From assembly GCA_009691135.1 (NCBI GenBank), contig SHVF01000006.1:1-44025 (forward strand): DNA of 44,025 nt. Reading direction: 5' to 3'. The notes below the pieces were generated by a model. It ran no database searches. It saw only the letters and a program-made list of their open reading frames with translations, and was not told the DNA's origin. This document shows positions 35,031 through 42,220 of the stretch, one piece after another. Every line of letters begins with the position of its first letter. Positions within the stretch are counted from its first letter, which is position 1. A program made the position numbers and the translations under genes. The stretch is from Candidatus Planktophila sp. GTDB taxonomy: Bacteria; Actinomycetota; Actinomycetes; Nanopelagicales; Nanopelagicaceae.

Positions 35031-35909
35031 GAGATTCATAAAATTCCAGCACTTCGCTCACCGGTGATGCTTATCGCTTTCTCAGGATGGAACGATGCTG
35101 CAGATGCTGCTACTGGTGCAGCATCGCATATCTTGGGCGCTTGGACTGATGGAGCACATGCCATTGATGATCAAACAGGTGTTGTGCCTGAATTGATAGC
35201 CGATGTAGATCCTGAAGAGTTTTATGATTTTCAAGTAAATCGTCCGATGGTGGATATGGATGATTCGCATATGAGATCTTTGACCTGGCCGAGTACACAA
35301 GTTTTCGGCTTGCAAATGTCAGAATTTGATTTTGATTTTGTAATTGTGCACGGTGTTGAACCTTCTATGAAATGGAAATCTTTTACTCAAGAACTAATCG
35401 ATTTGGCCGATGATCTTGAGGTTTCAATGATTGTAACTTTAGGTTCGATGCTAGCCGATGCTCCACATTCGCGGCCGATCACTGTGACATGCAGTGGAGC
35501 ACATCCCGAGATCGCAAATCGCTTAGGTGTTGAAGTTAGTAAATATGAAGGACCTACTGGCATCCTCGGCGTCATTGCAGATGCGTGTCTAAGACGCGGC
35601 CTAGATGCAGTTTCACTTTGGGCGGCAATCCCGCATTACGCAAGCAATTCGCCATCTCCTAAGGCCACCTTGGCTCTGATAAATGCGCTCGAAGATCTTC
35701 TTGAAATAAATTTGCCACAAGGTGAACTGCCAGCACAAGCACTTGAATGGGAGTCTGAGGTAGATGAGTTAGCACGTGAGGATAGTGATGTTGCTGATTA
35801 CGTTAAGGCGCTAGAAGAAAGTAAAGATTCCTCCTTACTGGAAGATGTTTCAGGTGATGAAATCGCAAGGGAACTAGAAAGATTCTTACGCAGACAAACT
35901 GAGAATTAA
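35028..35909 (+). CDS. PAC2-family protein
   Basis: The 293-residue protein has the PAC2 fold typical of actinobacterial homologues (Rv2125 type): PVMLIAFSGWNDAADAATGA near 12-31, VHGVEPSMKWKSFTQE near 108 and SLWAAIPHYASNSPSPKATL near 200. Eukaryotic PAC2 is a proteasome assembly chaperone; the bacterial function is unknown. No proteasome genes are seen in this window. Its stop overlaps the convergent mshC stop. Confidence 0.85.
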   Translation: MEIHKIPALRSPVMLIAFSGWNDAADAATGAASHILGAWTDGAHAIDDQTGVVPELIADVDPEEFYDFQVNRPMVDMDDSHMRSLTWPSTQVFGLQMSEFDFDFVIVHGVEPSMKWKSFTQELIDLADDLEVSMIVTLGSMLADAPHSRPITVTCSGAHPEIANRLGVEVSKYEGPTGILGVIADACLRRGLDAVSLWAAIPHYASNSPSPKATLALINALEDLLEINLPQGELPAQALEWESEVDELAREDSDVADYVKALEESKDSSLLEDVSGDEIARELERFLRRQTEN

Positions 35910-37147
35910 ATCGCGATCCCCAATAGGGCATCAATTGCCCTGCTTAACTCTCCAGGATTTCCACCAGTTTCACCCTTGTTGGTCGCCTCAATCCAATTCT
36001 GCAATGCAGATAAGGCGGCTGGGGTGTTTAGATCTTCGGACAGCGAGGAAATAACAACCTCAATAGTTATATCAGTAGGTGCGACATCTGGTCGCGAGAG
36101 GCAAAGCCTTAGCTCATCCAGGAAAAGCCTAGCTTGATCTAACTCTGAGTTATGCCACATATGATCACTGCGATAATGATGTTGTAATAAGGCGGTACGG
36201 ATTACCATCGCATCAATGCCTTCAAGTAAAAGTTGTGAAACGAGAACCAAATTACCTTTAGATTTACTCATCTTTTCACCATCTAGCCCGATCATCCCGG
36301 CATGTACATAGTGAGATGCAAACTCCTTTTTGTTTATAATTTTAGATTGCGCGGCAGACATTTCGTGATGTGGAAATATCAGATCACTACCTCCACATTG
36401 GAAGTCAATTGAGGTGGCAGAAGAGGCATCAATATCTAAGTAGTTAAGTGCTATTGCGCAACATTCAATATGCCAGCCGGGTCGTCCAATCCCGTATTTG
36501 CTTTCCCATCCTGGTTCACCGGGACGTTGCGCCAACCACAGAAGAGCATCAAGCGGATCTTGCTTACCTTCGCGATCAGGGTCTCCCCCGCGTTCGCTGA
36601 AAATTTTCAACATTTGATTATGTTGCAGATGCGATCTTGATCCAAAATTGGGATCACTATTGACTTTAAAATAGAGATCGTTTTCATTTTTATATACCGA
36701 GCCTGCAGAATCCAATGTGGAAATCGCATTAACTACTAAGTTGATCGAATCAACTGCTCCGATGTAATGGTCGGGAGGCAATATATGCAGAGCGACCATA
36801 TCCGAACGGAAAAGATCTATCTGTAAAGTTGCTAGATCACGCCAATTAACTCCATCACGATTAGCGCGTTCTAGTAGCGGATCATCAATATCGGTAATGT
36901 TCTCTACGAATTTTACCTTGGCCCCAATGGCTAATAGGTAACGATGCAGTAAATCAAATGTTAAGTAGGTATTTGCGTGACCTAGATGTGTGGCGTCATA
37001 CGGCGTGATTCCGCATACATACATTCGATATAAGGATTTAATCTCTACTTCGGAAATTTGCTGAGCGGCGGTATCGAATATACGCAGCGGCGGCATACGA
37101 AAACCTTTTTGTAGCGGCGGAATCGCGACGCTAGCCCAGGATTTCAT
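35906..37147 (-). CDS. mshC: Mycothiol ligase MshC (Cys:GlcN-Ins ligase)
   Basis: MshC joins L-cysteine to glucosaminyl-inositol with ATP in mycothiol synthesis. The 413 residues match M. tuberculosis MshC through most of the length. They share the N-terminal MKSW (MQSW in the relative), YVCGITPYDATHLGHANTY with the zinc Cys, ENITDIDDPLLERA, GRPGWHIECCAIAL, GGSDLIFPHHE and KMSKSKGN. It is distinguished from cysteinyl-tRNA synthetase by length and the absence of an anticodon-binding C-terminus. The ATG has no ribosome-binding site but a leaderless pattern. Other msh genes are outside the window. Confidence 0.93.
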   Translation of the reverse strand: MKSWASVAIPPLQKGFRMPPLRIFDTAAQQISEVEIKSLYRMYVCGITPYDATHLGHANTYLTFDLLHRYLLAIGAKVKFVENITDIDDPLLERANRDGVNWRDLATLQIDLFRSDMVALHILPPDHYIGAVDSINLVVNAISTLDSAGSVYKNENDLYFKVNSDPNFGSRSHLQHNQMLKIFSERGGDPDREGKQDPLDALLWLAQRPGEPGWESKYGIGRPGWHIECCAIALNYLDIDASSATSIDFQCGGSDLIFPHHEMSAAQSKIINKKEFASHYVHAGMIGLDGEKMSKSKGNLVLVSQLLLEGIDAMVIRTALLQHHYRSDHMWHNSELDQARLFLDELRLCLSRPDVAPTDITIEVVISSLSEDLNTPAALSALQNWIEATNKGETGGNPGELSRAIDALLGIAI

Positions 37148-37159
37148 AGTTGCATCTTA
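37145..37159 (-). promoter_or_regulatory. Leaderless promoter of mshC: TAAGAT, six bases, ATG
   Basis: On the minus strand TAAGAT (37159-37154), overlapping the stop codon of the upstream gene, precedes ATG (37147-37145) by exactly six bases. No ribosome-binding site is present in the nine-base intergenic gap. An internal promoter is therefore likely although the gene lies in an apparent operon. Confidence 0.5.
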
Positions 37160-37894
37160 GAACGGCGGCCATGGGACGGCCGGCCAATCTGGATTAGGTT
37201 GCGGGAATGATCCCGCGATTAACGCTCGATCAATGCGCGCAATAGTGGCGTCAATTTCTTGCTCCTCAATTAAGCCCTTGACGATTTCTCGCTTGCTAAC
37301 AAGAAATATCTCGCGGGCCTTGCGCAAGAGGTCTGTCTCTGGATCCGTAAATATCTCACCCGCCCACTGCCATAAGACGGTACGCAATTTATCTTCTTCA
37401 TGGAAAGTTACGCCGTGATCGCAACCATATAGATGCCCTTCGGTGCTGGGGATTAAATGTCCAATTTTGCGATCAGTGTTGTTGATGATGACATCGAAGA
37501 GTGCCAGCGAACGTAAACGTGGATCATCTTTCGAATAAAAATCCATTAACTCTATTTCTGGATCAATGTCAATCCACATCTGAACCATACCTGTCCCATA
37601 AGGACCATCACGTAGAATCGTTGGCGGCACTAAATGAAGATCTAACCAATGACTTAATAAAAAAGTTAGATATTCGCGATTAGCTAGCGTGCCATCTGGA
37701 AAGTCCCAGAGTGGACGCTCACCGGCGATTGGTTTATAAATGCAGGCAAACTCTCGTTCGCCCAGCGAATCCTTAACAGTACACATCGCATATAGGGTCG
37801 CATTCGATGCATCGATTAAGCGTCCAGTCACTGTCATCGTTGCGTTATTTATATCGACCAACCACTTTTCAACCTGCTCTTTATCCGCCGACAT
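37157..37894 (-). CDS. SCO1664-family conserved protein (TIGR03843)
   Basis: From ATG 37894 the protein has 245 residues. It contains ACIYKPIAGERPLWDFPDGT near 50-69, FDVIINNTDRKIGH near 130 and YGCDHGVTFH near 155, a pattern reminiscent of PI3/4-kinase-like folds (Lys, NNxDRK and D-H motifs). No function is established. It corresponds to Rv2133c and is the third gene of a conserved actinobacterial trio with the next two upstream genes. The upstream frame extension to 37969 is rejected because it reads through the preceding gene. Confidence 0.82.
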   Translation of the reverse strand: MSADKEQVEKWLVDINNATMTVTGRLIDASNATLYAMCTVKDSLGEREFACIYKPIAGERPLWDFPDGTLANREYLTFLLSHWLDLHLVPPTILRDGPYGTGMVQMWIDIDPEIELMDFYSKDDPRLRSLALFDVIINNTDRKIGHLIPSTEGHLYGCDHGVTFHEEDKLRTVLWQWAGEIFTDPETDLLRKAREIFLVSKREIVKGLIEEQEIDATIARIDRALIAGSFPQPNPDWPAVPWPPF

Positions 37895-37896
37895 CG

Positions 37897-38445
37897 CTAT
37901 CTGCGATAACCGTTTGCCCGCGGACAAAGATGCCCAGCAGGATCTATTGGTCCACCACAGAATGGGCACGGAACTCGGCCAGCGCCAACAACGTTATTCG
38001 CTCGTTTTGCAAAACTTTCTGCATATCCCAGAGGCAAAAGCACTCGCAAAATATCTTGATCGCCTTCGGTATCGATTTCAATGAGTTCATCACTTTCAAA
38101 TTGCGATTCTGCTATTGCTTGCATATCAATCTCAATAAGCTGGCGATCGGAAACATATGCCAGACCAATCACGCCGACGCGAAACTCTTCATCTATGGGA
38201 CTTTCTAACGGTTGATCATCACCGACAACTCTTTCGAAGGTGGTTAAAGGCTCACTGCTTCTCACCTCTCGTAAAATCTGCAAGATTCGATCAGCCAGGG
38301 CAGAGACCTGCGCCTTTTCAAGAGAGACGGAGACCAAACGACTCTTCTCACGTGCCTGAATAAAGAAGGTGCGCTCACCCGGCACGCCAACGGTACCAAC
38401 TACAAATCGCTCCGCTGGATCGAAGAGGAGAATTCTCGAAGTCAT
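37897..38445 (-). CDS. DUF3090 protein (TIGR03847)
   Basis: The 182-residue protein has an N-terminal beta-rich domain (ILLFDPAERFVVGTVG, GERTFFIQA) and a C-terminal four-residue metal site CPFCGGPID...HLCPR (three Cys and a His nearby), likely zinc binding. It corresponds to Rv2134c. ATG overlaps the stop of the histidine phosphatase gene (ATGA), and the next gene follows two bases after it. Function unknown; it is consistently co-encoded with the two flanking genes in Actinobacteria. Confidence 0.85.
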   Translation of the reverse strand: MTSRILLFDPAERFVVGTVGVPGERTFFIQAREKSRLVSVSLEKAQVSALADRILQILREVRSSEPLTTFERVVGDDQPLESPIDEEFRVGVIGLAYVSDRQLIEIDMQAIAESQFESDELIEIDTEGDQDILRVLLPLGYAESFAKRANNVVGAGRVPCPFCGGPIDPAGHLCPRANGYRR

Positions 38446-39128
38446 TTAGTTCTCGAGCTTCCAGATCCTCCGCCAAGTAAGGCTTTACGAATCGATTTTT
38501 TCTTGTCAGGAACTAAATCAGCGATAGCCGCCGTCGTGGAGTTCAAAGTTATAACTCTAAAATCAGTGCCATCAAAATCGAGAACGGTGACCGATGCTGG
38601 ATCGATCACAATTTTCTGAAAATTATCAAGATGTGTGCCAAGCACGGCAGCCACAATGCTTTTAATTACATCACCATGGCTTACCAATATTTGATTACCG
38701 GGCCTTGCCGCCGCCTGATGTAAGGCTCGCATCGCTCGAACCTGGACATTGGCTAAACCTTCCCCATCGGGAAAATACATCGCGCTGGGGCGGTTCTGTA
38801 CCGTCTTCCATAATTTATGGCGATATAACGAGCTGAGTTTCCTGCCGGTCCATTTACCGTAATCAACCTCAGATAAATCATCGGTCACGATAACTTTTGG
38901 ACGTTTTGCAGGTAATGCCGCATCAAGAAAAGGGGCCATTGTTAGATGACATCTCTCTATTGGGCTGATGTAAATCGATACGATGCTAATTCCTTGCAAT
39001 CTTTTAGCCAACTCGATTGCTTGCGTCTTGCCATGATCAGTTAATACAACCCCGGCGGATCTTCCAGCTAATACGCCACGGTCATTTGCAACCGAGTGGG
39101 CGTGACGAATTAGAAGTATCCGTGTCAT
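38442..39128 (-). CDS. Histidine phosphatase family protein (TIGR03848)
   Basis: The 228-residue protein is of the phosphoglycerate-mutase-like superfamily. The phospho-accepting His is in LLIRHAHSVANDRG near 5-18, with the second His in LVSHGDVIKSIVAAVLG near 150. A basic C-terminal tail ends the protein. It corresponds to Rv2135c. The substrate is unknown and it is probably a phosphatase rather than a glycolytic mutase. It is the first gene of the trio and appears leaderless. Confidence 0.88.
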   Translation of the reverse strand: MTRILLIRHAHSVANDRGVLAGRSAGVVLTDHGKTQAIELAKRLQGISIVSIYISPIERCHLTMAPFLDAALPAKRPKVIVTDDLSEVDYGKWTGRKLSSLYRHKLWKTVQNRPSAMYFPDGEGLANVQVRAMRALHQAAARPGNQILVSHGDVIKSIVAAVLGTHLDNFQKIVIDPASVTVLDFDGTDFRVITLNSTTAAIADLVPDKKKSIRKALLGGGSGSSRTK

Positions 39129-39140
39129 GTTGGAAGGTTA
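39126..39140 (-). promoter_or_regulatory. Leaderless promoter of the phosphatase trio: TAACCT, six bases, ATG
   Basis: On the minus strand TAACCT (39140-39135) lies exactly six bases before ATG (39128-39126). No ribosome-binding site is available. It drives the phosphatase-DUF3090-SCO1664 genes and probably mshC. Confidence 0.6.
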
Positions 39141-39165
39141 GCGATAATTCATCGCCTCGTCTTGC

Positions 39166-39180
39166 TATGGTCGCGCCATG
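39166..39180 (+). promoter_or_regulatory. Leaderless promoter: TATGGT, six bases, ATG
   Basis: TATGGT at 39166-39171 stands exactly six bases before ATG 39178, with no purine-rich ribosome-binding site. The divergent trio promoter is 26 bases away, so the two promoters are back to back in a 49-base spacer. Confidence 0.6.
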
Positions 39181-40125
39181 GAATTACGTCAGGCAGGCAA
39201 TTGCGGACTTCAACTCTCGCGACTTGGTTTGGGAACGATGACCTGGGGTCGAGATACTGATACACACGAGGCCGCCGATCAAGCTCGCGCATATATAGAA
39301 GCAGGTGGCAACTTTCTCGATTGCGCTAGCCACTACGGTGATGGCGATGCCGAACGCGTAATAGGTGGACTTATCGGAACGCTCTTCCGTCGCGAAGATG
39401 TTGTAATCGCGACAAAGGCAGGGGTGGCCTACGAAGGTGGAACTCTGAAGACTGATGCCTCACGCACCTCACTGATGGCATCACTCGACCGCTCACTAAA
39501 TCGATTAGCCACCGATCATGTGGACTTGTGGCAGATCCAAATTTGGGATCCTAATACCCCGTTGGAAGACACTCTTTCCGCCCTGGATTGGGCATACACA
39601 TCTGGACGGGCTCGCTACGTGGGAATTTCTAATTTCAACGGATGGCAAAGTGCCCGCGCTATTACTTTGCAAGAATCCAATACCGCTAAAGCACCTATTG
39701 CAACGTTACAGAACGAATTTTCGCTGTTGAACCGAAGTATCGAATCAGATGTATTGCAATGCAGCAGTGCGCTAAATCGCGGATTCATTGCATGGTCTCC
39801 ACTCGGACGGGGCGCGCTGACTGGCAAATACCGAAACGGCATACCCGCAGATTCAAGAGCTGCTACTCCACACTTTGCAGCCTTTATCGAGCCATATCTG
39901 GATGAGCGCTCGCGCCGAATCGTTGAAGCTGTAAGTGTTGCAGCGCAAGGATTAGGTTACTCACCACTTGAGGTCGCACTTGCCTGGGTTCGCGATTTCC
40001 CCGAGGTAACCAGCGCCGTTGTTGGCGCAAGAACTGGAGCGCAACTTCGCGGAATATTAGCCAGTGAGGAAATTGCTCTGCCAGATGTTGTTAGAACCGC
40101 CCTGAATGAGATCTCTGCCAACTAA
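39178..40125 (+). CDS. Aldo/keto reductase
   Basis: This 315-residue NADPH-dependent oxidoreductase has the TIM-barrel AKR fold. It shows LGLGTMTWGRDTD near 17-29, the catalytic residues in FLDCASHYGDGDAE (Asp, Tyr), VVIATKAG (Lys) and DLWQIQIWD in place of the usual YxxH. It continues with WSPLGRGALTGKY and the C-terminal VVGARTGAQLRG cofactor-binding loop. The physiological substrate is not predictable. It is divergent from the phosphatase trio and convergent with the M20 gene. Confidence 0.9.
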   Translation: MELRQAGNCGLQLSRLGLGTMTWGRDTDTHEAADQARAYIEAGGNFLDCASHYGDGDAERVIGGLIGTLFRREDVVIATKAGVAYEGGTLKTDASRTSLMASLDRSLNRLATDHVDLWQIQIWDPNTPLEDTLSALDWAYTSGRARYVGISNFNGWQSARAITLQESNTAKAPIATLQNEFSLLNRSIESDVLQCSSALNRGFIAWSPLGRGALTGKYRNGIPADSRAATPHFAAFIEPYLDERSRRIVEAVSVAAQGLGYSPLEVALAWVRDFPEVTSAVVGARTGAQLRGILASEEIALPDVVRTALNEISAN

Positions 40126-40126
40126 T

Positions 40127-40144
40127 TTAATTTGTAAAAATTAA
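40127..40144. terminator. AT-only palindrome between convergent genes
   Basis: TTAATTT (40127-40133) and AAATTAA (40138-40144) form a seven-pair stem with a GTAA loop in the 15-base gap between two converging genes, including one stop codon. With no G:C pair it would be a weak terminator. Confidence 0.25.
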
Positions 40145-41463
40145 GCATGCTCTAGAAAGTCTGCTAACACTCTGACCCCGAAACGAATTCCATCGACAGG
40201 CACGCGCTCGTCCACGCCGTGAAAGAGTGACATGAAGTCCAAATCTGGCGGTAAACGAAGTGGTGAGAATCCATAACCGATAATTCCTAACTCAGATAAA
40301 GCCTTGTTATCTGTTCCACCACTCATCAAATATGGAACAGGAATGCCTTCAGGATCCTCGCGTAAGAGAGCAGCTTTCATCGCTTCGACCAATGGAGCGT
40401 TGAAATCAACCTCAAGTGCTATGTCCTGCGCAATAGTTTCAATTTGAATATCAGGTCCAATGATCGCTCTGATAGTTGCATTCAACTCGTCTTCATAACC
40501 CGGCAAAAAACGGCCATCAATTACAGCGCTGGCCGAACCAGGAATCACATTTGCTTTATACCCCGCCTCTAACATCGTTGGATTGGCAGTATTTTGCAAC
40601 GTCGCACCGATCATGCGAGCAGTTGATCCAATCTCTTTGAGCAAGGGTCGCAGATCCTTTTCGTCATAGGCCTTGCCTGTTACTCGGGCAACTTCGCGAA
40701 AGAGATCTTTCACAGTCTGCGTATAACGTTGCGGCCATTCGTGATTTCCTATTTTACTAACCGCTTTGCTCAAGGCAGTGATTGCGTTTTCATCATTGAT
40801 CATCGATCCATGTCCAGCGCGACCTTGAGCAGTCAATTTCATCCAATGAAGTCCCTTTTGTGCCGCCTCCACAAAATACAAGCGCTGCCCATCTGCCAAT
40901 GTGACCGAGAAACCCCCAACTTCAGAAATCGCCTCCGTGCAGCCGGCAAATACTTCGGGATGTTTCGAAGTCATGAAACGCGAACCGAAATTCATTCCCG
41001 CTTCTTCATCAGCAAAGAAGGCTAAAACAATATCGCGCGATGGTTTATAACCACGTCTTGCCCATTCTCGAACAATTGCCAGAATCATGGCGTCAGTGTT
41101 TTTCATATCAACAGCGCCGCGACCCCAGATCATGCCATCTTTTATAATTCCTCCGAAGGGATCAACTGACCATTCATCCGCGTTCGCAGGTACTACATCA
41201 ATATGTCCGTGAACCACTAATCCGGGGCGTGATGAATCTGTGCCAGAAATACGGGCAATCACATTGCAACGATTCGGTGCAGATTCATAAATTTTTGCTG
41301 TTATTCCAACCTCAGCAAGTGATGCAAGAACATAGGCTGCTACGGCGGCTTCATCGCCATTGCCTTGGCCGTAATTAACGCTAGGAATGCGAATCAATTC
41401 TTGACAAATACGAATCGCTTCATCTTCGACATGGGTAAGATCTAAAGCTTTGATATTTGTCAT
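40141..41463 (-). CDS. M20-family metallopeptidase
   Basis: This is a 440-residue zinc-dependent di-/carboxypeptidase of the ArgE/DapE/carboxypeptidase-Ss1 family (Rv2141c type). The metal ligands are visible as His and Asp in VVHGHIDVVPA, Asp in WGRGAVDMKN and the Glu pair in FADEEAG. GHGSMINDENAIT marks the dimerisation-side His. A long upstream extension (to 41634) would run across the tRNA and lacks support. ATG 41463 has GGGGGAG about ten bases upstream. It is convergent with the aldo/keto reductase. The natural substrate is unknown. Confidence 0.9.
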   Translation of the reverse strand: MTNIKALDLTHVEDEAIRICQELIRIPSVNYGQGNGDEAAVAAYVLASLAEVGITAKIYESAPNRCNVIARISGTDSSRPGLVVHGHIDVVPANADEWSVDPFGGIIKDGMIWGRGAVDMKNTDAMILAIVREWARRGYKPSRDIVLAFFADEEAGMNFGSRFMTSKHPEVFAGCTEAISEVGGFSVTLADGQRLYFVEAAQKGLHWMKLTAQGRAGHGSMINDENAITALSKAVSKIGNHEWPQRYTQTVKDLFREVARVTGKAYDEKDLRPLLKEIGSTARMIGATLQNTANPTMLEAGYKANVIPGSASAVIDGRFLPGYEDELNATIRAIIGPDIQIETIAQDIALEVDFNAPLVEAMKAALLREDPEGIPVPYLMSGGTDNKALSELGIIGYGFSPLRLPPDLDFMSLFHGVDERVPVDGIRFGVRVLADFLEHA

Positions 41464-41539
41464 GTTGGCATTCTCCCCCAAAACCTCCTGTCGGCGCATG
41501 TAGAAGGCGAGCAATATTGGCAATCCGTTACCGCCATTT

Positions 41540-41568
41540 TTGCGCAGCGCCCTCGACATTGCTATCGT
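41540..41568 (+). promoter_or_regulatory. Possible promoter of tRNA-Leu
   Basis: TTGCGC at 41540-41545, 17 bases, then TATCGT at 41563-41568 is a moderate promoter match placing the start a few bases before the mature tRNA 5' end. TACCAT at 41569-41574 is an alternative -10. Confidence 0.35.
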
Positions 41569-41581
41569 TACCATCACACTC

Positions 41582-41665
41582 GTCCGGGTGGCGGAATTGG
41601 CAGACGCGCTAGCTTGAGGTGTTAGTGCCCGCAAGGGCTTAGGGGTTCAAGTCCCCTCTCGGACA
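41582..41665 (+). tRNA. tRNA-Leu (anticodon GAG)
   Basis: This 84-base class II tRNA has acceptor GTCCGGG paired with CTCGGAC (one G:U) and a D-arm with GCGGAATTGGCAGACGCGC. The anticodon loop TTGAGGT gives GAG, the variable arm is GTGCCCGCAAGGGCT, and the T-arm is GGGGTTCAAGTCCCC. The long variable arm and anticodon identify leucine (CUC/CUU). CCA is not encoded. It lies between the divergent M20 gene and apt. Confidence 0.95.
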
Positions 41666-41692
41666 CGTAACATGTGATGGAATTGGTGGCCT

Positions 41693-42220
41693 ATGAACCT
41701 ACAAGGCGCACTTTCTCTAATAAGAGAGATCCCTGATTATCCAAAGCCAGGGATTCTCTTCCAAGATATAACTCCCATGCTGGCCAACGCGCAGGCTTTC
41801 AATCTAGTTCTAATCGAGATGTCTAAACACTGCGCGTCTGCCGAAGTCATAGCCGGAATCGAAGCTCGTGGATTCATTTTCGGTTCTGCTCTGGCCGCGC
41901 ATTCTGAACTTTCCTTTGTGCCGATTCGCAAAAGTGGGAAATTGCCATACCAAACTCTCTCTCAAAAATATGGACTCGAATATGGAACTGATGAAATCGA
42001 AGTTCATGTGGATGCATTTCTACCAAATCAGAAGGTGCTAATCGTTGATGATGTTCTAGCCACGGGTGGTACGTTGTTGGCCGCTATTGAACTAACGCTG
42101 CGATGCGGCGCGGAAGTAGCCGGCGTGTTGGTGCTGATGGAGTTAGGTTTTCTTAAAGGTCGCAAGTTGCTATCGGATAAGTACCCCAATCTACCAATAA
42201 CTTCCTTGGTAATAGTTTGA
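41693..42220 (+). CDS. apt: Adenine phosphoribosyltransferase
   Basis: Apt salvages adenine with PRPP to AMP. The 175 residues carry the N-terminal IREIPDYPKPGILFQDITPM near 10-29, IAGIEARGFIFGSALA near 52 and the PRPP-binding VLIVDDVLATGGTLLAA near 118. It is full length for the family. It follows the tRNA by 27 bases and its stop is overlapped by the TTG start of the acyltransferase gene. In many bacteria apt sits near relA, but that gene is not visible here. Confidence 0.94.
   Translation: MNLQGALSLIREIPDYPKPGILFQDITPMLANAQAFNLVLIEMSKHCASAEVIAGIEARGFIFGSALAAHSELSFVPIRKSGKLPYQTLSQKYGLEYGTDEIEVHVDAFLPNQKVLIVDDVLATGGTLLAAIELTLRCGAEVAGVLVLMELGFLKGRKLLSDKYPNLPITSLVIV

Noticed and set aside
41464-41634. 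N-terminal extension of the M20 peptidase through the tRNA-Leu region
   Set aside because: The added 57 residues are antisense to a clear tRNA gene and look unlike any M20 N-terminus; ATG 41463 has a good ribosome-binding site.
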